The notes: a model not told the origin generated them from the sequence alone. A stretch of DNA of 64,000 bases from an uncultured Acinetobacter sp. (GCF_947626835.1 NZ_CANQTS010000003.1:118092-182091); one strand, 5' to 3'. Numbered from the stretch's first letter, positions 54,664-64,000 are shown. Numbers and translations are program-made.

Positions 54664-55946
54664 ACACACAAGCTCCACTTGCAACAGATTCTTTAGCAAC
54701 ATGGCTCGATTATTGGGGCCATGTTCACGTCACCGGTATAGATTTAGGCTTAGAACGCGTGATTCCCGTGGCTGAAAAGCTCGGCGTGGTTAATCCACAG
54801 GCCACAGTGTTTACCGTGGCGGGCACCAATGGTAAAGGCTCCACCACCACCACTTTAGCTGCAATTTTAAAAGCAGCTGGCTATGATGTGGGTCTTTATC
54901 AATCACCGCATATTTACCGTTTTAATGAGCGGGTTAAATTAGGTGGTGTAGAAGTTGATGATCAAAGTTTGGTGCAAGCATTTGTACAAGTGGATCAAGC
55001 ACGCCGTGAATGTGGTTTAAGCCTTTCTTTTTTTGAGGCCACCACACTTGCGGCGTTTGTGATTTTTAAGCATAAAAATTGCGATGTTTGGGTGTTAGAA
55101 GTCGGCTTAGGTGGACGTCTAGATGTGGTCAATGTGGTCAATCCTAATGTAGCAGTGCTTACCAATATTGGTTTAGATCACACCGATTGGTTAGGCGATA
55201 CGATTGAAAAAATTGCCTTTGAAAAAGCCGGTATTATACGTGCCAATATTCCTGTCGTTTTTGGCGGTCAGCAAGAATTACCTCAAGCGATTGCCGATAA
55301 AGCAAAAGAATGTCATGCAGAGCTTTATGCACTCAATCGTGATTATTTTTATTCTATGGATGACAACGCGCAAACATGGAATTTTGCCTCAAGTGCCACC
55401 ACTTTAAAATTACCTACAGGTGCTTTAGCACTTGATAATATTTCAACAGCGGTTGCGGCTGTATTGGCCAGCAATTTGAACATCACTCATGCAGCTTTAA
55501 GTGAAGGCATTCAAAACGCTAAATTGCAAGGTCGTTTTGAAGTACGTCAAATTCAAGGTAAAACCGTGATTTTTGATGCCGGTCACAATCCACATGGCGT
55601 TGAATTTTTACTTAAACAATTAAAACAATACCGCGTGCATCACCCGCAATACGCTGAAGTGGTCAGTGTTTTTTCAATGTTGACCGATAAAGACATTCAA
55701 TCTGTCACAGAACTGTTGAAAGATCATATCGCTTTGTGGAAAATTGCAGCACTTGATGTGCCACGTGCCGCGCCTTTAGCGCAATTAGATACGGCACTTA
55801 GGTTTAACAACGTGCAGCATTTTGACAGTGTAAAATTAGCTTTTAAATCAGCGCTCGATGAAACAAACAATAATCAGCTGATTTTGGTATGTGGTTCATT
55901 TCATACCTTAGAAGCGGTATGGGAGTATTTGCAAGAATGTCAATGA
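54660..55946 (+). CDS. folC: Folylpolyglutamate synthase/dihydrofolate synthase
   Basis: Adds glutamate to dihydropteroate and folates. The 428-residue Mur-ligase type protein has the P-loop VAGTNGKGSTTTT, YQSPHIYRFNERV, VLEVGLGGRLDVVN and TNIGLDHTDWLG. The start is a TTG that overlaps the accD stop (TTGA); no ATG lies nearby and no strong ribosome site is seen, so it may depend on coupling to accD. Its stop overlaps the SPOR gene start. Confidence 0.93.
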   Translation: MNTQAPLATDSLATWLDYWGHVHVTGIDLGLERVIPVAEKLGVVNPQATVFTVAGTNGKGSTTTTLAAILKAAGYDVGLYQSPHIYRFNERVKLGGVEVDDQSLVQAFVQVDQARRECGLSLSFFEATTLAAFVIFKHKNCDVWVLEVGLGGRLDVVNVVNPNVAVLTNIGLDHTDWLGDTIEKIAFEKAGIIRANIPVVFGGQQELPQAIADKAKECHAELYALNRDYFYSMDDNAQTWNFASSATTLKLPTGALALDNISTAVAAVLASNLNITHAALSEGIQNAKLQGRFEVRQIQGKTVIFDAGHNPHGVEFLLKQLKQYRVHHPQYAEVVSVFSMLTDKDIQSVTELLKDHIALWKIAALDVPRAAPLAQLDTALRFNNVQHFDSVKLAFKSALDETNNNQLILVCGSFHTLEAVWEYLQECQ

Positions 55947-56905
55947 ATAACAAACAACGCTTAATGGGTGGTGTTGTTTTACTTGGTGGGGGTGTGCTGT
56001 TAGCGGCACTGTTGCTTAAAGGCAAAGAAGAAATCCACCAAAACAATATTCGTAGCTCAGATTTAGTGGAACAAGTGCAACAAAAGCCAAGCATGCCAAA
56101 TGATGCCGAGCCGGTGGTGCAACTGCAACCTTTAACCGTTGATGTAGCCACAGAACAGCGCTTGTTGGCAGAACAACGCCGTGCCCGTGAGCAAGCTGTA
56201 GCAGAGCAAGAAGCGCGTGCAGCTGAGTTTTTGGCCATGCAACAACAGGCTGAAGCTGAAGCTGCACGTAAAGCAGCTGAAGAATATGCCGCTTTAAATG
56301 CACATCGTGCCAGTCAGCAAAGTTCAGACAATATTCCACCTGAATTGGTGGAAGATGATAAAGCCAAGCAAAAACGTTTAGCCGAAGAGGCTAAAAAAGC
56401 CCAAGCAGAGAAAAAAACTGCTGAGCAGACAGCCGAAGAAAAACGCAAGCTAGAAGCTGATAAAAAAGCCGAAGAAAAGCGTAAGGCCGAAGAAGCCAAA
56501 AAAGCCGAAGAAAAACGTAAAGCTGATGATGCCAAAAAAGCGGAAGAGAAGCGTAAAGCCGAAGAGGCTAAAAAAGCTGAGGAAAAACGTAAGGCAGAAG
56601 AAAAGCGCAAAGCCGAAGAAGCGAAAAAAGCTGAGAGTAAAAAAGAAGGTAAACCAAATGGCAAATGGATGGTACAAGTTGCATTAGCGGCCAACCAAGC
56701 CAATGCAGATGCCATAGCAGCCAAATTAAGTGCGCAAGGCTATAAAGTCACCAAAAGTCCAACCTCAAAAGGGGTAAGGATTATGGTCGGTCCTGCTAAA
56801 GACCGTGAAGCTGCTGATGATTTGCGTAAAAAGGTCAACTCGGATCCTAGCTTAAATACTAAATCTGCTTGGGTGATTGATTGGGTACCATTAGATCAGC
56901 GCTAA
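55937..56905 (+). CDS. SPOR-domain cell-envelope protein with charged repeat
   Basis: A 322-residue inner-membrane-anchored protein: a membrane segment (about 10-26), a long alanine/glutamate/lysine-rich coiled coil (about 65-240) and a C-terminal SPOR domain (about 245-322, WMVQVALAANQANAD, GVRIMVGPAKD) that binds denuded peptidoglycan at division sites. This is the slot held by dedD in related operons, downstream of folC. Start is the ATG at 55937 or the next at 55943, which overlaps the folC stop. The repetitive part is degenerate at DNA level. Confidence 0.82.
   Translation: MSMNNKQRLMGGVVLLGGGVLLAALLLKGKEEIHQNNIRSSDLVEQVQQKPSMPNDAEPVVQLQPLTVDVATEQRLLAEQRRAREQAVAEQEARAAEFLAMQQQAEAEAARKAAEEYAALNAHRASQQSSDNIPPELVEDDKAKQKRLAEEAKKAQAEKKTAEQTAEEKRKLEADKKAEEKRKAEEAKKAEEKRKADDAKKAEEKRKAEEAKKAEEKRKAEEKRKAEEAKKAESKKEGKPNGKWMVQVALAANQANADAIAAKLSAQGYKVTKSPTSKGVRIMVGPAKDREAADDLRKKVNSDPSLNTKSAWVIDWVPLDQR
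56432..56640 (+). repeat. Charged amino-acid repeat within the SPOR protein
   Basis: About ten tandem units of the form AEEKRKAEEAKK, encoded with varying synonymous codons (gaagaaaag, gaagagaag, gaggaaaaa). It makes a long charged helix, like that in TolA, and is a likely site of length variation between strains. Confidence 0.8.
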
Positions 56906-56925
56906 ATAAGCATGGTCTTTCAGTT

Positions 56926-56957
56926 AAGGATTCATCCATCATGGATGAGTCCTTTTT
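56926..56957 (+). terminator. Intrinsic terminator after the SPOR gene
   Basis: A 13-pair stem, aaggattcatcca/tggatgagtcctt (one G-U), with a 3-base loop, followed by ttttt. It ends the trpA-accD-folC-SPOR operon. Confidence 0.9.
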
Positions 56958-57104
56958 CATTTTAAATACAGCCATTTTAAATGTTAGGCGCATATTTTTT
57001 TGTCAAGCACGGTGGAAAAGCCTTGTACTTGAAATTTCTAGCACCATAATAACGCTTAACAACAATTTTTTTCTTTTGACAAGCAAGATTTAGAGAGTCT
57101 ATTC

Positions 57105-59813
57105 ATGTTGGCAAGTCTGATCGGAGGAATCTTCGGTACCAAAAATGAGCGTGAACTCAAACGCATGCGTAAAATCGTAGATAAGATTAATGCGCTCGAG
57201 CCGACGATATCTGCCTTAAACGATGCAGACTTATCTGCAAAAACCCAAGAATTCAAACAACGTTATAACAAGGGTGAAAGCCTCGACCAACTCTTGCCTG
57301 AAGCTTTTGCGGTATGTCGTGAAGCCGGTAAACGTGTCATGGGCATGCGCCACTATGATGTACAGCTCATTGGTGGTATTACCTTGCACGAAGGTAAAAT
57401 TGCAGAAATGCGTACCGGTGAAGGTAAAACCTTAATGGGTACCTTGGCATCGTATTTAAATGCCTTAAGTGGTCAAGGTGTGCACGTGATTACCGTCAAC
57501 GACTACTTGGCGCAACGTGATGCTGAATTAAACCGTCCTTTATTTGAGTTTTTAGGTTTAAGTATTGGCGTGATTTACTCCATGCAAGACCCAACCGAAA
57601 AAGCGCAAGCCTATCGTGCCGATATTACTTATGGTACCAATAACGAATTTGGCTTTGACTACTTACGTGACAACATGGTGTTTGCACTTGAGGAGAAAAA
57701 GCAGCGTGGTTTAACTTATGCCATTATTGATGAGGTCGATTCGATCTTAATTGATGAGGCGCGTACACCTTTGATTATTTCAGGTCAAAGTGATGACTCA
57801 TCGCAGCTTTATGCGGCAATTAACAGCATTCCACCTAAACTTAGCCCACAAAAAGAAGAAAAAGTAGCCGATGGCGGCCATTTTTGGATTGATGAAAAGC
57901 AACGTTCTGTTGAAATGACTGAAATTGGTTATGAAACGGTTGAACAAGAACTGATTGCTATGGGCTTATTGGCAGAAGGCGAAAGCTTATATTCAGCTGC
58001 CAACTTAAACCTTGTGCATCATGTAACAGCGGCAATTCGTGCCCATTTCCTGTATCAACGTAATGTGCAATATATTATCCATGATGGCGAAGTGATCATT
58101 GTGGATGAAAACACCGGTCGTACTATGCCGGGTCGTCGTTGGTCGGAAGGTTTACACCAAGCGGTAGAAGCCAAAGAAGGTTTAGAAATTCAACCTGAAA
58201 ACCAAACGCTTGCCACCACGACTTTCCAAAACTATTTCCGTTTATATAAAAAGCTCTCAGGGATGACCGGTACTGCCGATACTGAAGCTGCGGAAATGAA
58301 GGAAATTTATGGCTTAGATGTTGTATTAATTCCAACGCATCGCCCAATGGTACGTAAAGACCATGACGATTTAATTTACCTCAATCGTGAAGGTAAATAT
58401 AACGCGATTATTCAAGAAATTCAGCGTATTCATGAAGCAGGCGTTGCGCCAATTTTGATTGGTACAGCCACCATTGATGCCTCAGAAATTTTATCTGACA
58501 AGCTCAAAGAAGCGGGTATTCATCACGAAGTACTCAATGCCAAACAGCATGAGCGTGAAGCCGATATTATTGCGCAAGCCGGTGCGCCGCGTGCTGTGAC
58601 CATTGCCACCAATATGGCCGGTCGTGGTACCGATATTTTACTTGGTGGTAACTGGAAAGCGTTACTTGCTAAAATTGAAAACCCAACCAGCGACGATGAA
58701 GCACGGTTACGTGCAGAGTGGGAGAAAAACCACGAAGCGGTGTTGGCATCGGGTGGTTTACACATTATTGGTTCAGAACGTCACGAATCACGTCGTATTG
58801 ACAACCAATTACGTGGTCGTGCTGGTCGTCAAGGTGACCCGGGTGTGTCGCGTTTCTATTTATCACTTGAAGATGATTTGATGCGTATTTTCGCAGGCGA
58901 TCGTGTGGTGAATATGATGAAGGCCATGGGGCTTTCAGAAGATGAAGCGATTGAGCACAAAATGGTGTCACGCTCGATTGAAAACGCACAGCGTAAAGTA
59001 GAAGCGCGTAACTTTGACATTCGTAAAAACCTGCTCAAATACGATGACGTGAATAACGAACAACGTAAGATCATTTATTCTCAACGTGATGATATTTTGG
59101 CAGAAAGCTCACTGCATGCCTATTTAGAAGAAATGCATCGTGAAGTGATGAAAGGTGTAATTGAAACCTATATTCCACCTGAGTCAATTCATGATCAATG
59201 GGATGTGCCAGGTTTAGAAGCGGCTTTACGTGAAGAATTCTCGATTGACTTACCAATTCAGCAATGGCTTGAGCAAGATCGCCGTTTAGATGAAGAAGGG
59301 CTGGCGCGCCGCGTCACCAATGAAGTGGTTGCCCGTTATAATACACGTCGTGAACAAATGGGTGCCGATTCAGCAGCTATGCTTGAGCGTCACTTTACTT
59401 TAAGTTCACTGGATCGTCATTGGAAAGAGCATTTGGCAGCCATGGATTACTTGCGCCAAGGGATTCATTTACGTGGTTATGCACAGAAAAATCCTGAGCA
59501 AGAATACAAAAAAGAAGCCTTCAACTTGTTTGTCAGCATGCTGGCGGTGATTAAATCTGATGTGGTGACAGATTTATCGCGTATTCATGTACCAACACCT
59601 GAAGAAATTGCTGAGATGGAAGCGCAACAACAGGCGCAAGCAGAGGCACAAGCAGCCGCGTTACAACTGAACTTAGTCAATGAATCACAACCTGTGGTTG
59701 ATGCGCAGTTTGAGCAAACGCAAGTTGAAACTTTTGCAGCCCCTGCAAGCCGTAATGCGCCATGTCCATGTGGTTCAGGCTTAAAGTATAAGCAATGCCA
59801 CGGTAAAATTTAA
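57105..59813 (+). CDS. secA: Preprotein translocase ATPase SecA
   Basis: Motor ATPase that pushes unfolded proteins through SecYEG. The 902-residue protein has the Walker [61 protein letters not shown] and the C-terminal zinc motif [15 protein letters not shown], which binds SecB and metal. A weak promoter (ttgtac, 16 bases, cataat) may lie before it. It follows a strong terminator, so it is its own unit. Confidence 0.97.
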   Translation: MLASLIGGIFGTKNERELKRMRKIVDKINALEPTISALNDADLSAKTQEFKQRYNKGESLDQLLPEAFAVCREAGKRVMGMRHYDVQLIGGITLHEGKIAEMRTGEGKTLMGTLASYLNALSGQGVHVITVNDYLAQRDAELNRPLFEFLGLSIGVIYSMQDPTEKAQAYRADITYGTNNEFGFDYLRDNMVFALEEKKQRGLTYAIIDEVDSILIDEARTPLIISGQSDDSSQLYAAINSIPPKLSPQKEEKVADGGHFWIDEKQRSVEMTEIGYETVEQELIAMGLLAEGESLYSAANLNLVHHVTAAIRAHFLYQRNVQYIIHDGEVIIVDENTGRTMPGRRWSEGLHQAVEAKEGLEIQPENQTLATTTFQNYFRLYKKLSGMTGTADTEAAEMKEIYGLDVVLIPTHRPMVRKDHDDLIYLNREGKYNAIIQEIQRIHEAGVAPILIGTATIDASEILSDKLKEAGIHHEVLNAKQHEREADIIAQAGAPRAVTIATNMAGRGTDILLGGNWKALLAKIENPTSDDEARLRAEWEKNHEAVLASGGLHIIGSERHESRRIDNQLRGRAGRQGDPGVSRFYLSLEDDLMRIFAGDRVVNMMKAMGLSEDEAIEHKMVSRSIENAQRKVEARNFDIRKNLLKYDDVNNEQRKIIYSQRDDILAESSLHAYLEEMHREVMKGVIETYIPPESIHDQWDVPGLEAALREEFSIDLPIQQWLEQDRRLDEEGLARRVTNEVVARYNTRREQMGADSAAMLERHFTLSSLDRHWKEHLAAMDYLRQGIHLRGYAQKNPEQEYKKEAFNLFVSMLAVIKSDVVTDLSRIHVPTPEEIAEMEAQQQAQAEAQAAALQLNLVNESQPVVDAQFEQTQVETFAAPASRNAPCPCGSGLKYKQCHGKI

Positions 59814-59825
59814 TTTTATGCTTTA

Positions 59826-59854
59826 AAAAGCCACTCTATTTGAGTGGCTTTTTT
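59826..59854 (+). terminator. Intrinsic terminator after secA
   Basis: aagccactc and gagtggctt form a nine-pair stem, followed by T residues. Confidence 0.88.
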
Positions 59855-59932
59855 ATGGTCTGGTGAATAGTATTTGCAGTCGGTGCAATTCAATGTTATT
59901 TAATGACTGATTTAAAATCTATGGACAATACA

Positions 59933-60268
59933 ATGAAAAAAGCATTAAAAATTGGTTTAGTTATTTTAGCAAGCCTGCCAACCTTGGCTTTGGCTGAGCA
60001 ACTGACCACTACACCTGAAAAAGTGAAAGCAGCGATTGGCCCACAAACTGCGCAAGCAATTGTCAAAGATCATCAAGTGACGGTCATTAGCCCACGTACT
60101 GGCATTAGCTATACCTTTAACAATGACAACAATCCGATTGTGTTGCAAACTCAAGCGATTGTCGCAGCCAATAGCGCTAATGCTGAACGCATTGTGGCAG
60201 CTAATCCGGCTTTATCTGTAGAGAGTCAGCAAAAAGCCAAGCAAGCACTCTTAGATGCTGCTAAATAA
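59933..60268 (+). CDS. Small periplasmic protein, unknown
   Basis: A 111-residue protein with a signal peptide (MKKALKIGLVILASLPTLALA, about 1-21) and a small hydrophilic domain with no cysteines. I use the ATG at 59933, since the upstream frame lacks a signal-like N-terminus. No family recognised. It stands alone between two terminators, and a ribosome-site-like tgga lies 8 bases upstream. Function unknown. Confidence 0.65.
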   Translation: MKKALKIGLVILASLPTLALAEQLTTTPEKVKAAIGPQTAQAIVKDHQVTVISPRTGISYTFNNDNNPIVLQTQAIVAANSANAERIVAANPALSVESQQKAKQALLDAAK

Positions 60269-60286
60269 CGCGTTTAATATATACAA

Positions 60287-60312
60287 GGCCAGTCAATCGA
60301 CTGGCTTTTTTA
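60287..60312 (+). terminator. Intrinsic terminator after the small periplasmic protein gene
   Basis: gccagtc-aatc-gactggc stem followed by seven T. Confidence 0.88.
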
Positions 60313-60412
60313 TTGGTTCATAAAAAACTGCATTTCGCGTTAAAGACTCGATTTTTTTATCAATATCTAATAAGCTGTGTTTTTCATATAAAACCAAATT
60401 GGAAGTTTAAAA

Positions 60413-61633
60413 ATGGCAGTCGGTGACGTAGCAATGCCACAGATGCATGTGGTGCAAGGGGTAAAAATTGGTTCGGCTGAAGCGTATGTGCGTTATCAGA
60501 ATCGACGTGACCTTGTCATTTTTGAATTTAGCCAAGGGACCAATGTAGCCGGTGTATTTACCCAAAATGCGTTTTGTGCTGCACCTGTACATGTGTCTAA
60601 AGCACACTTACAAGAAACTAATCCGCGTTATTTAGTGATTAATACGGGTAATGCCAATGCGGGCACAGGCAAAATTGGTATGGCTAATGCTCAAGCGACT
60701 TGCGAAAAATTGGCTGAATTAGCCGGTGTCAGTAAAGCAGAAATTTTACCGTTTTCAACTGGTGTGATTGGTGAGCAGTTACCTGTGCCGCGTGTGTTGA
60801 CAGGTCTACAAACCGCATTAGATAGCTTAAAAAATGACGCATGGCTTGATGCAGCAACCGGTATTATGACCACAGATACCACGCCCAAAGGTGCATCTGA
60901 GCAGTTTGAGCTGGATGGCATCACCTACACTATGACCGGTATTTCTAAAGGTGCGGGCATGATTCGTCCAAATATGGCGACCATGCTTGGCTTTGTGGCA
61001 ACTGATGCCCCAATTGCGCGTGACTTAGTGCAACAGCTGCTATCAACAGCCGTGAATCAATCCTTTAACCGGATTACCATTGATGGTGATACCTCAACCA
61101 ATGATTCATGTGTTTTTGCAGCAACAGGGCAAGCTGGTGGCGTAGAAATTAGTTCAAGCACTGACCCACGTTATGCGCAAGTGGCTGAAGTTTTAACCCG
61201 TATTATGAAACGTCTTGCCCAGCTGATTGTACGTGACGGTGAGGGTGCAACCAAGTTTATTACTGTTGCGGTTGAAGGCGGTCACAATACCCAAGAATGT
61301 TGTGATATTGCCTATAGCATTGCGCATTCGCCATTGGTAAAAACCGCACTGTTTGCTTCAGATCCAAACTGGGGGCGTATTTTAGCGGCCATTGGTTATG
61401 CTGGCGTTAAGGATTTAGACGTTGAAAAAATCCAAGTGTGGTTAGATGACGTACAAATCTGTAAAGATGGTGGTGCTGCAGAAGACTATACCGAAGAAGC
61501 AGGTTCACGCGTGATGGCGCAATCTGAAATCACCATTCGTGTGGCTTTGGGTCGTGGCGATGCCAAAGATACCGTCTATACCTGTGATTTATCTTACGAC
61601 TACGTCAAAATCAACGCCGACTATCGTTCGTAA
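60413..61633 (+). CDS. argJ: Bifunctional ornithine acetyltransferase/N-acetylglutamate synthase ArgJ
   Basis: Moves acetyl from N-acetylornithine to glutamate in arginine synthesis. The 406-residue precursor has [22 protein letters not shown], and the self-cleavage site in [11 protein letters not shown] near residue 150, where the second threonine of MTT becomes the N-terminus of the beta chain. The C-terminal [16 protein letters not shown] matches the family end. Free-standing gene with its own terminator. Confidence 0.95.
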   Translation: MAVGDVAMPQMHVVQGVKIGSAEAYVRYQNRRDLVIFEFSQGTNVAGVFTQNAFCAAPVHVSKAHLQETNPRYLVINTGNANAGTGKIGMANAQATCEKLAELAGVSKAEILPFSTGVIGEQLPVPRVLTGLQTALDSLKNDAWLDAATGIMTTDTTPKGASEQFELDGITYTMTGISKGAGMIRPNMATMLGFVATDAPIARDLVQQLLSTAVNQSFNRITIDGDTSTNDSCVFAATGQAGGVEISSSTDPRYAQVAEVLTRIMKRLAQLIVRDGEGATKFITVAVEGGHNTQECCDIAYSIAHSPLVKTALFASDPNWGRILAAIGYAGVKDLDVEKIQVWLDDVQICKDGGAAEDYTEEAGSRVMAQSEITIRVALGRGDAKDTVYTCDLSYDYVKINADYRS

Positions 61634-61650
61634 TAGTATTTTGTATGATC

Positions 61651-61673
61651 AGCCTCACTCGTGAGGCTTTTTT
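61651..61673 (+). terminator. Intrinsic terminator after argJ
   Basis: gcctcac and gtgaggc form a seven-pair stem over a 2-base spacer (a tight loop after end fraying), followed by seven T. Confidence 0.8.
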
Positions 61674-61775
61674 ATCACTGTTATTTTTTACTCACTGGTC
61701 AAAAAAGCATGATGCCATTTTGATCAGGTTTGACCAATCAGGCTTAGCAACAAGCCTTTATGTAGGGAACACACT

Positions 61776-62843
61776 ATGAACAATGCGACCAATCTAATTG
61801 CCAATGAAGCAAAAAGTATTGTGCAAGCGCATTTGGATCGCCTAGGTGAGCCAAAGACAGCTCAAATGTCTGAAGCAGTCAAGCAAGAAAAATTTGCCCA
61901 AATTCTTGCCGAGTTAAAAAAACGCGATGCAGTTTTAGTGGCGCATTACTATTGTGATCCTGAAGTGCAAGAGTTAGCAGAGCTCAGCGGTGGTTGTGTG
62001 TCTGATTCATTGGAAATGGCACGTTTTGGTCGTGATCATAGTGCGCAAACTTTGGTGGTGGCTGGCGTTAAATTTATGGGTGAAACCTCAAAAATTTTAT
62101 CGCCTGAAAAAACTATTCTCATGCCAACCTTAGAAGCGACGTGTTCACTTGATCTCGGTTGTCCTGAAAAAGAATTCGCAGAATTTTGTGATCAGCATCC
62201 TGATCATACAGTCGTGGTATATGCCAATACCTCAGCTGCGGTTAAAGCCCGTGCTGATTGGGTGGTAACGTCAAGCTGTGCGGTAGAAATTATTGAACAC
62301 TTAGATAGCTTAGGTGAAAAAATCATTTGGGCACCCGATCAGCATTTAGGACGTTATATTCAGCAAAAAACGGGTGCTGAGATGTTGCTTTGGGATGGTG
62401 CTTGTATTGTGCATGAAGAATTTCGTGCTCGCGGCATTGAAAACATGAAAGCCATCTATCCAGATGCAGCAGTGTTGGTACATCCAGAATCACCACTGTC
62501 TGTGGTAGAGGTGGCCGATGCAGTGGGAAGTACCTCACAACTGATTAAAGCGGCACAAACTTTACCGCATGAGCGCTTAATTGTGGCTACTGACCGCGGC
62601 ATTTTCTACAAAATGCAACAAGCTGTACCACATAAGATCCTAATTGAAGCCCCAACAGCAGGTGAAGGTGCAACGTGTCGTTCATGTGCACATTGTCCAT
62701 GGATGGCCATGAATGAATTAGATGGTATTTTGCAAGTTTTACAACGTGGCGACCAAGAAATCCATGTTGATCCGGCTTTAGCGCAGCGTGCCAAAGTGCC
62801 ACTTGATCGAATGTTGGCCTTTAGTGCACAGTTAAAACGTTGA
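61776..62843 (+). CDS. nadA: Quinolinate synthase
   Basis: 4Fe-4S enzyme that makes quinolinate from iminoaspartate and dihydroxyacetone phosphate in NAD synthesis. The 355-residue protein has [30 protein letters not shown] and [13 protein letters not shown], which include the cluster cysteines. agggaac upstream is the ribosome site. No nadB or nadC is near. It is the last protein gene before the tRNA cluster. Confidence 0.96.
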   Translation: MNNATNLIANEAKSIVQAHLDRLGEPKTAQMSEAVKQEKFAQILAELKKRDAVLVAHYYCDPEVQELAELSGGCVSDSLEMARFGRDHSAQTLVVAGVKFMGETSKILSPEKTILMPTLEATCSLDLGCPEKEFAEFCDQHPDHTVVVYANTSAAVKARADWVVTSSCAVEIIEHLDSLGEKIIWAPDQHLGRYIQQKTGAEMLLWDGACIVHEEFRARGIENMKAIYPDAAVLVHPESPLSVVEVADAVGSTSQLIKAAQTLPHERLIVATDRGIFYKMQQAVPHKILIEAPTAGEGATCRSCAHCPWMAMNELDGILQVLQRGDQEIHVDPALAQRAKVPLDRMLAFSAQLKR

Positions 62844-62931
62844 AAACTAGTAAAAAATCCCAGACAAAGCCCATAATCGTTGGTTATTTAGACGTTTGAT
62901 GTATTTTTTTGAGTTTTTTTAAATATAGGTG

Positions 62932-62960
62932 TTGACGTGTCCGCACGTCACGCCTAAAAT
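62932..62960 (+). promoter_or_regulatory. Promoter of the tRNA cluster
   Basis: TTGACG (62932-62937), 17 bases, TAAAAT (62955-62960), followed by a GC-rich gcacaccg near the start of transcription, common in stable-RNA promoters under stringent control. It lies 47 bases before the first tRNA. Confidence 0.8.
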
Positions 62961-63007
62961 GCACACCGTACCGAATGAGATGTTCGATACGAAAAGCTGA
63001 GATGAAT

Positions 63008-63084
63008 CGGAGCATAGCACAGCCTGGTAGTGCACCTGGTTTGGGACCAGGGGGTCGTAGGTTCGAATCCTACTGCTCCGACCA
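63008..63084 (+). tRNA. tRNA-Pro (anticodon TGG), copy 1
   Basis: A 77-base tRNA with encoded CCA. The acceptor stem is cggagca/tgctccg; anticodon loop tttggga within cctgg/ccagg gives TGG. Identical by eye to the other two Pro copies. Confidence 0.95.
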
Positions 63085-63119
63085 ATTCTTCAAGGCCAAA
63101 TGATGGTAACATCAGTTAA

Positions 63120-63196
63120 GCGCTTGTAGCTCAGTTGGATAGAGCATCCGCCTTCTAAGCGGATGGTCACAGGTTCGAATCCTGTCAGGCGCGCCA
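63120..63196 (+). tRNA. tRNA-Arg (anticodon TCT)
   Basis: A 77-base tRNA with encoded CCA. Acceptor stem gcgcttg/caggcgc (one G-U), anticodon loop cttctaa within tccgc/gcgga gives TCT, reading AGA/AGG. Confidence 0.95.
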
Positions 63197-63236
63197 TTTG
63201 GTTGCTTGGTATTTAGAATCTAAAAAGCTTTATTGT

Positions 63237-63313
63237 GGTGGATGTAGCTCAGTTGGTAGAGCCCTGGATTGTGATTCCAGTTGTCGCGGGTTCGAATCCC
63301 GTCATTCACCCCA
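63237..63313 (+). tRNA. tRNA-His (anticodon GTG), copy 1
   Basis: Acceptor stem gtggatg/cattcac, with an extra G at the 5' end (63237) opposite the discriminator C, as tRNA-His requires. Anticodon loop ttgtgat gives GTG. Stem pairs ctgga/tccag. CCA encoded. Confidence 0.94.
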
Positions 63314-63322
63314 CACCTAAAG

Positions 63323-63399
63323 CGGAGCATAGCACAGCCTGGTAGTGCACCTGGTTTGGGACCAGGGGGTCGTAGGTTCGAATCCTACTGCTCCGACCA
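63323..63399 (+). tRNA. tRNA-Pro (anticodon TGG), copy 2
   Basis: Same sequence as copy 1 over 77 bases with encoded CCA. It follows tRNA-His copy 1 by 9 bases. Confidence 0.95.
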
Positions 63400-63424
63400 T
63401 TTATTCAGATGGTCGAGATAAAGA

Positions 63425-63446
63425 TACCGCATTAAGCGGTTTTTTT
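63425..63446 (+). terminator. Terminator within the tRNA cluster
   Basis: accgc-attaa-gcggt stem followed by seven T, after tRNA-Pro copy 2. Two more tRNAs follow, so transcription must read through or start again. Confidence 0.75.
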
Positions 63447-63475
63447 ATATCTTTGGTTAGAGCGCATCATATGAT

Positions 63476-63552
63476 GGTGGATGTAGCTCAGTTGGTAGAG
63501 CCCCGGATTGTGATTCCGGTTGTCGTGGGTTCGAGTCCCATCATTCACCCCA
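63476..63552 (+). tRNA. tRNA-His (anticodon GTG), copy 2
   Basis: Same fold as copy 1 with a 5' G (63476). Five bases differ: two in the anticodon stem (t-a to c-g), two in the T stem (c-g to t-a) and one in the T loop; the stem changes keep pairing. CCA encoded. Confidence 0.94.
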
Positions 63553-63571
63553 ACTTTTAAAAGTTGAAAGA

Positions 63572-63648
63572 CGGAGCATAGCACAGCCTGGTAGTGCACC
63601 TGGTTTGGGACCAGGGGGTCGTAGGTTCGAATCCTACTGCTCCGACCA
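63572..63648 (+). tRNA. tRNA-Pro (anticodon TGG), copy 3
   Basis: Identical by eye to the other Pro copies, 77 bases with encoded CCA; followed by its own terminator. Confidence 0.95.
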
Positions 63649-63674
63649 TTTATTTAAATGGTCAGAATAGAAGA

Positions 63675-63696
63675 TACCGCGTTAAGCGGTTTTTTT
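63675..63696 (+). terminator. Terminator at the end of the tRNA cluster
   Basis: accgc-gttaa-gcggt stem and seven T, nearly the same as the hairpin at 63425, differing by one loop base. Confidence 0.82.
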
Positions 63697-63811
63697 ATGC
63701 CTAAAATTTGCTAAATTGAGTTATTGAGCCTCGAAAAGATGTCTTTTATAACCAATTGGATTAAAAATTGCACAATTAATCGCTTTTAGTTATATTTTTT
63801 TGTTTTAGGGC

Positions 63812-63839
63812 TTGTTTAACTCAAAAAACTATCTATAAT
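63812..63839 (+). promoter_or_regulatory. Probable rRNA operon promoter P1
   Basis: TTGTTT (63812-63817), 16 bases, TATAAT (63834-63839), then tcgccctcc. Strong -10; it drives toward the right edge. Confidence 0.7.
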
Positions 63840-63884
63840 CGCCCTCCATCAGCAGCGCTTGCTTAAATTCATTTAAAAAAGTGT

Positions 63885-63912
63885 TTGACTCTTTTGAGAT
63901 AAAGAGTATTAT
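63885..63912 (+). promoter_or_regulatory. Probable rRNA operon promoter P2
   Basis: TTGACT (63885-63890), 16 bases, TATTAT (63907-63912). Tandem strong promoters followed by a leader are typical of rrn operons. Confidence 0.72.
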
Positions 63913-64000
63913 TGCTGACCTAGCTTGCTAATGACGAATTAGCGAGTAAATCATTAAGAGATTATGAAGAACAACTTGTGTGGATTTTTACTGGTTGATC
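63913..64000 (+). other. Leader of a probable rRNA operon, cut by the window edge
   Basis: The last bases, including gaagaacaacttgtgtgg and ttactggttgatc, look like the leader before 16S rRNA in Acinetobacter, from memory. No 16S sequence is inside the window, so this rests on the tandem promoters and the leader resemblance. The bases between 63697 and 63811 hold nothing else I recognise. Confidence 0.6.

Noticed and set aside
56314..56724. 136-codon minus-strand frame across the SPOR gene repeat
   Set aside because: Low-complexity serine/alanine/phenylalanine translation produced by the repeat; no start signal.
63345..63560. Open frame across the tRNA genes
   Set aside because: It runs through two tRNA-Pro/His genes and a terminator; the peptide is chance.
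63008..63648. Spaced repeats resembling a CRISPR array
   Set aside because: The repeats are 77-base tRNA genes with anticodons, CCA ends and terminators; no cas genes are present.

Overview
The window looks like a chromosomal segment of an Acinetobacter species. The main reasons are the AT-rich gammaproteobacterial gene content, the lipooligosaccharide (LOS) outer-core type locus lying between ilvE and aspS (its place in A. baumannii), a BaeSR-type two-component pair, a ZnuD-type receptor with a Zur-like palindrome, and an rRNA-type leader with tandem promoters at the right edge. I see no prophage, insertion sequence, integrase or CRISPR array. Nearly all of it reads as core genome, with the LOS locus as the most variable part.

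Layout. 1-4.3 kb: rlmD (5' end cut by the window edge), relA and a phosphopantetheinyl transferase. 4.4-12.5 kb, minus strand: queA, a three-gene block (DUF3137-like membrane protein, LemA, DUF4303-like protein), then tgt, yajC, secD and secF, so a tRNA-queuosine/Sec accessory cluster with an inserted module. 12.7-18.1 kb: tRNA-Leu(CAA), an orphan sensor kinase, glnE and ilvE. 18.1-25.3 kb: the LOS-type locus, with two ELM1-family proteins, a polysaccharide deacetylase, three GT4-like glycosyltransferases and an LpxL/HtrB-type acyltransferase. 25.4-37.2 kb: aspS, a DUF4184 protein, znuD, a phospholipase D-family protein, small hypotheticals, psiE and two tandem acyl-CoA dehydrogenases. 37.4-43.8 kb: a lipoprotein divergent from baeSR, selO, a fatty-acid desaturase with a palindrome at its promoter, and a META-domain lipoprotein. 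43.8-47.4 kb: a glycerophosphodiesterase, then a B12 unit of cobalamin riboswitch, btuB and a PduO-type adenosyltransferase. 47.5-56.9 kb: trpF-trpB, an intervening DUF1543/DUF2804/NhaC block, then trpA-accD-folC-SPOR protein. 57-62.8 kb: secA, a small periplasmic protein, argJ and nadA. 62.9-64 kb: a six-tRNA cluster (Pro, Arg, His, Pro, His, Pro) and the promoter/leader of a probable rRNA operon that continues past the edge.

How the parts work together. Several units are self-contained circuits: zinc (Zur-like box and ZnuD), cobalamin (riboswitch, BtuB, corrinoid adenosyltransferase), envelope stress (BaeSR) and membrane fluidity (desaturase with an operator-like palindrome). The split trp genes carry nearly the same 20-base element about 60 bases upstream of both trpF and trpA, which suggests two matched promoters. 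I found no clearly novel defence or mobile system. The least explained pieces are the LemA/DUF3137/DUF4303 block, the two ELM1 paralogues in the LOS locus, and the lipoprotein facing baeSR.
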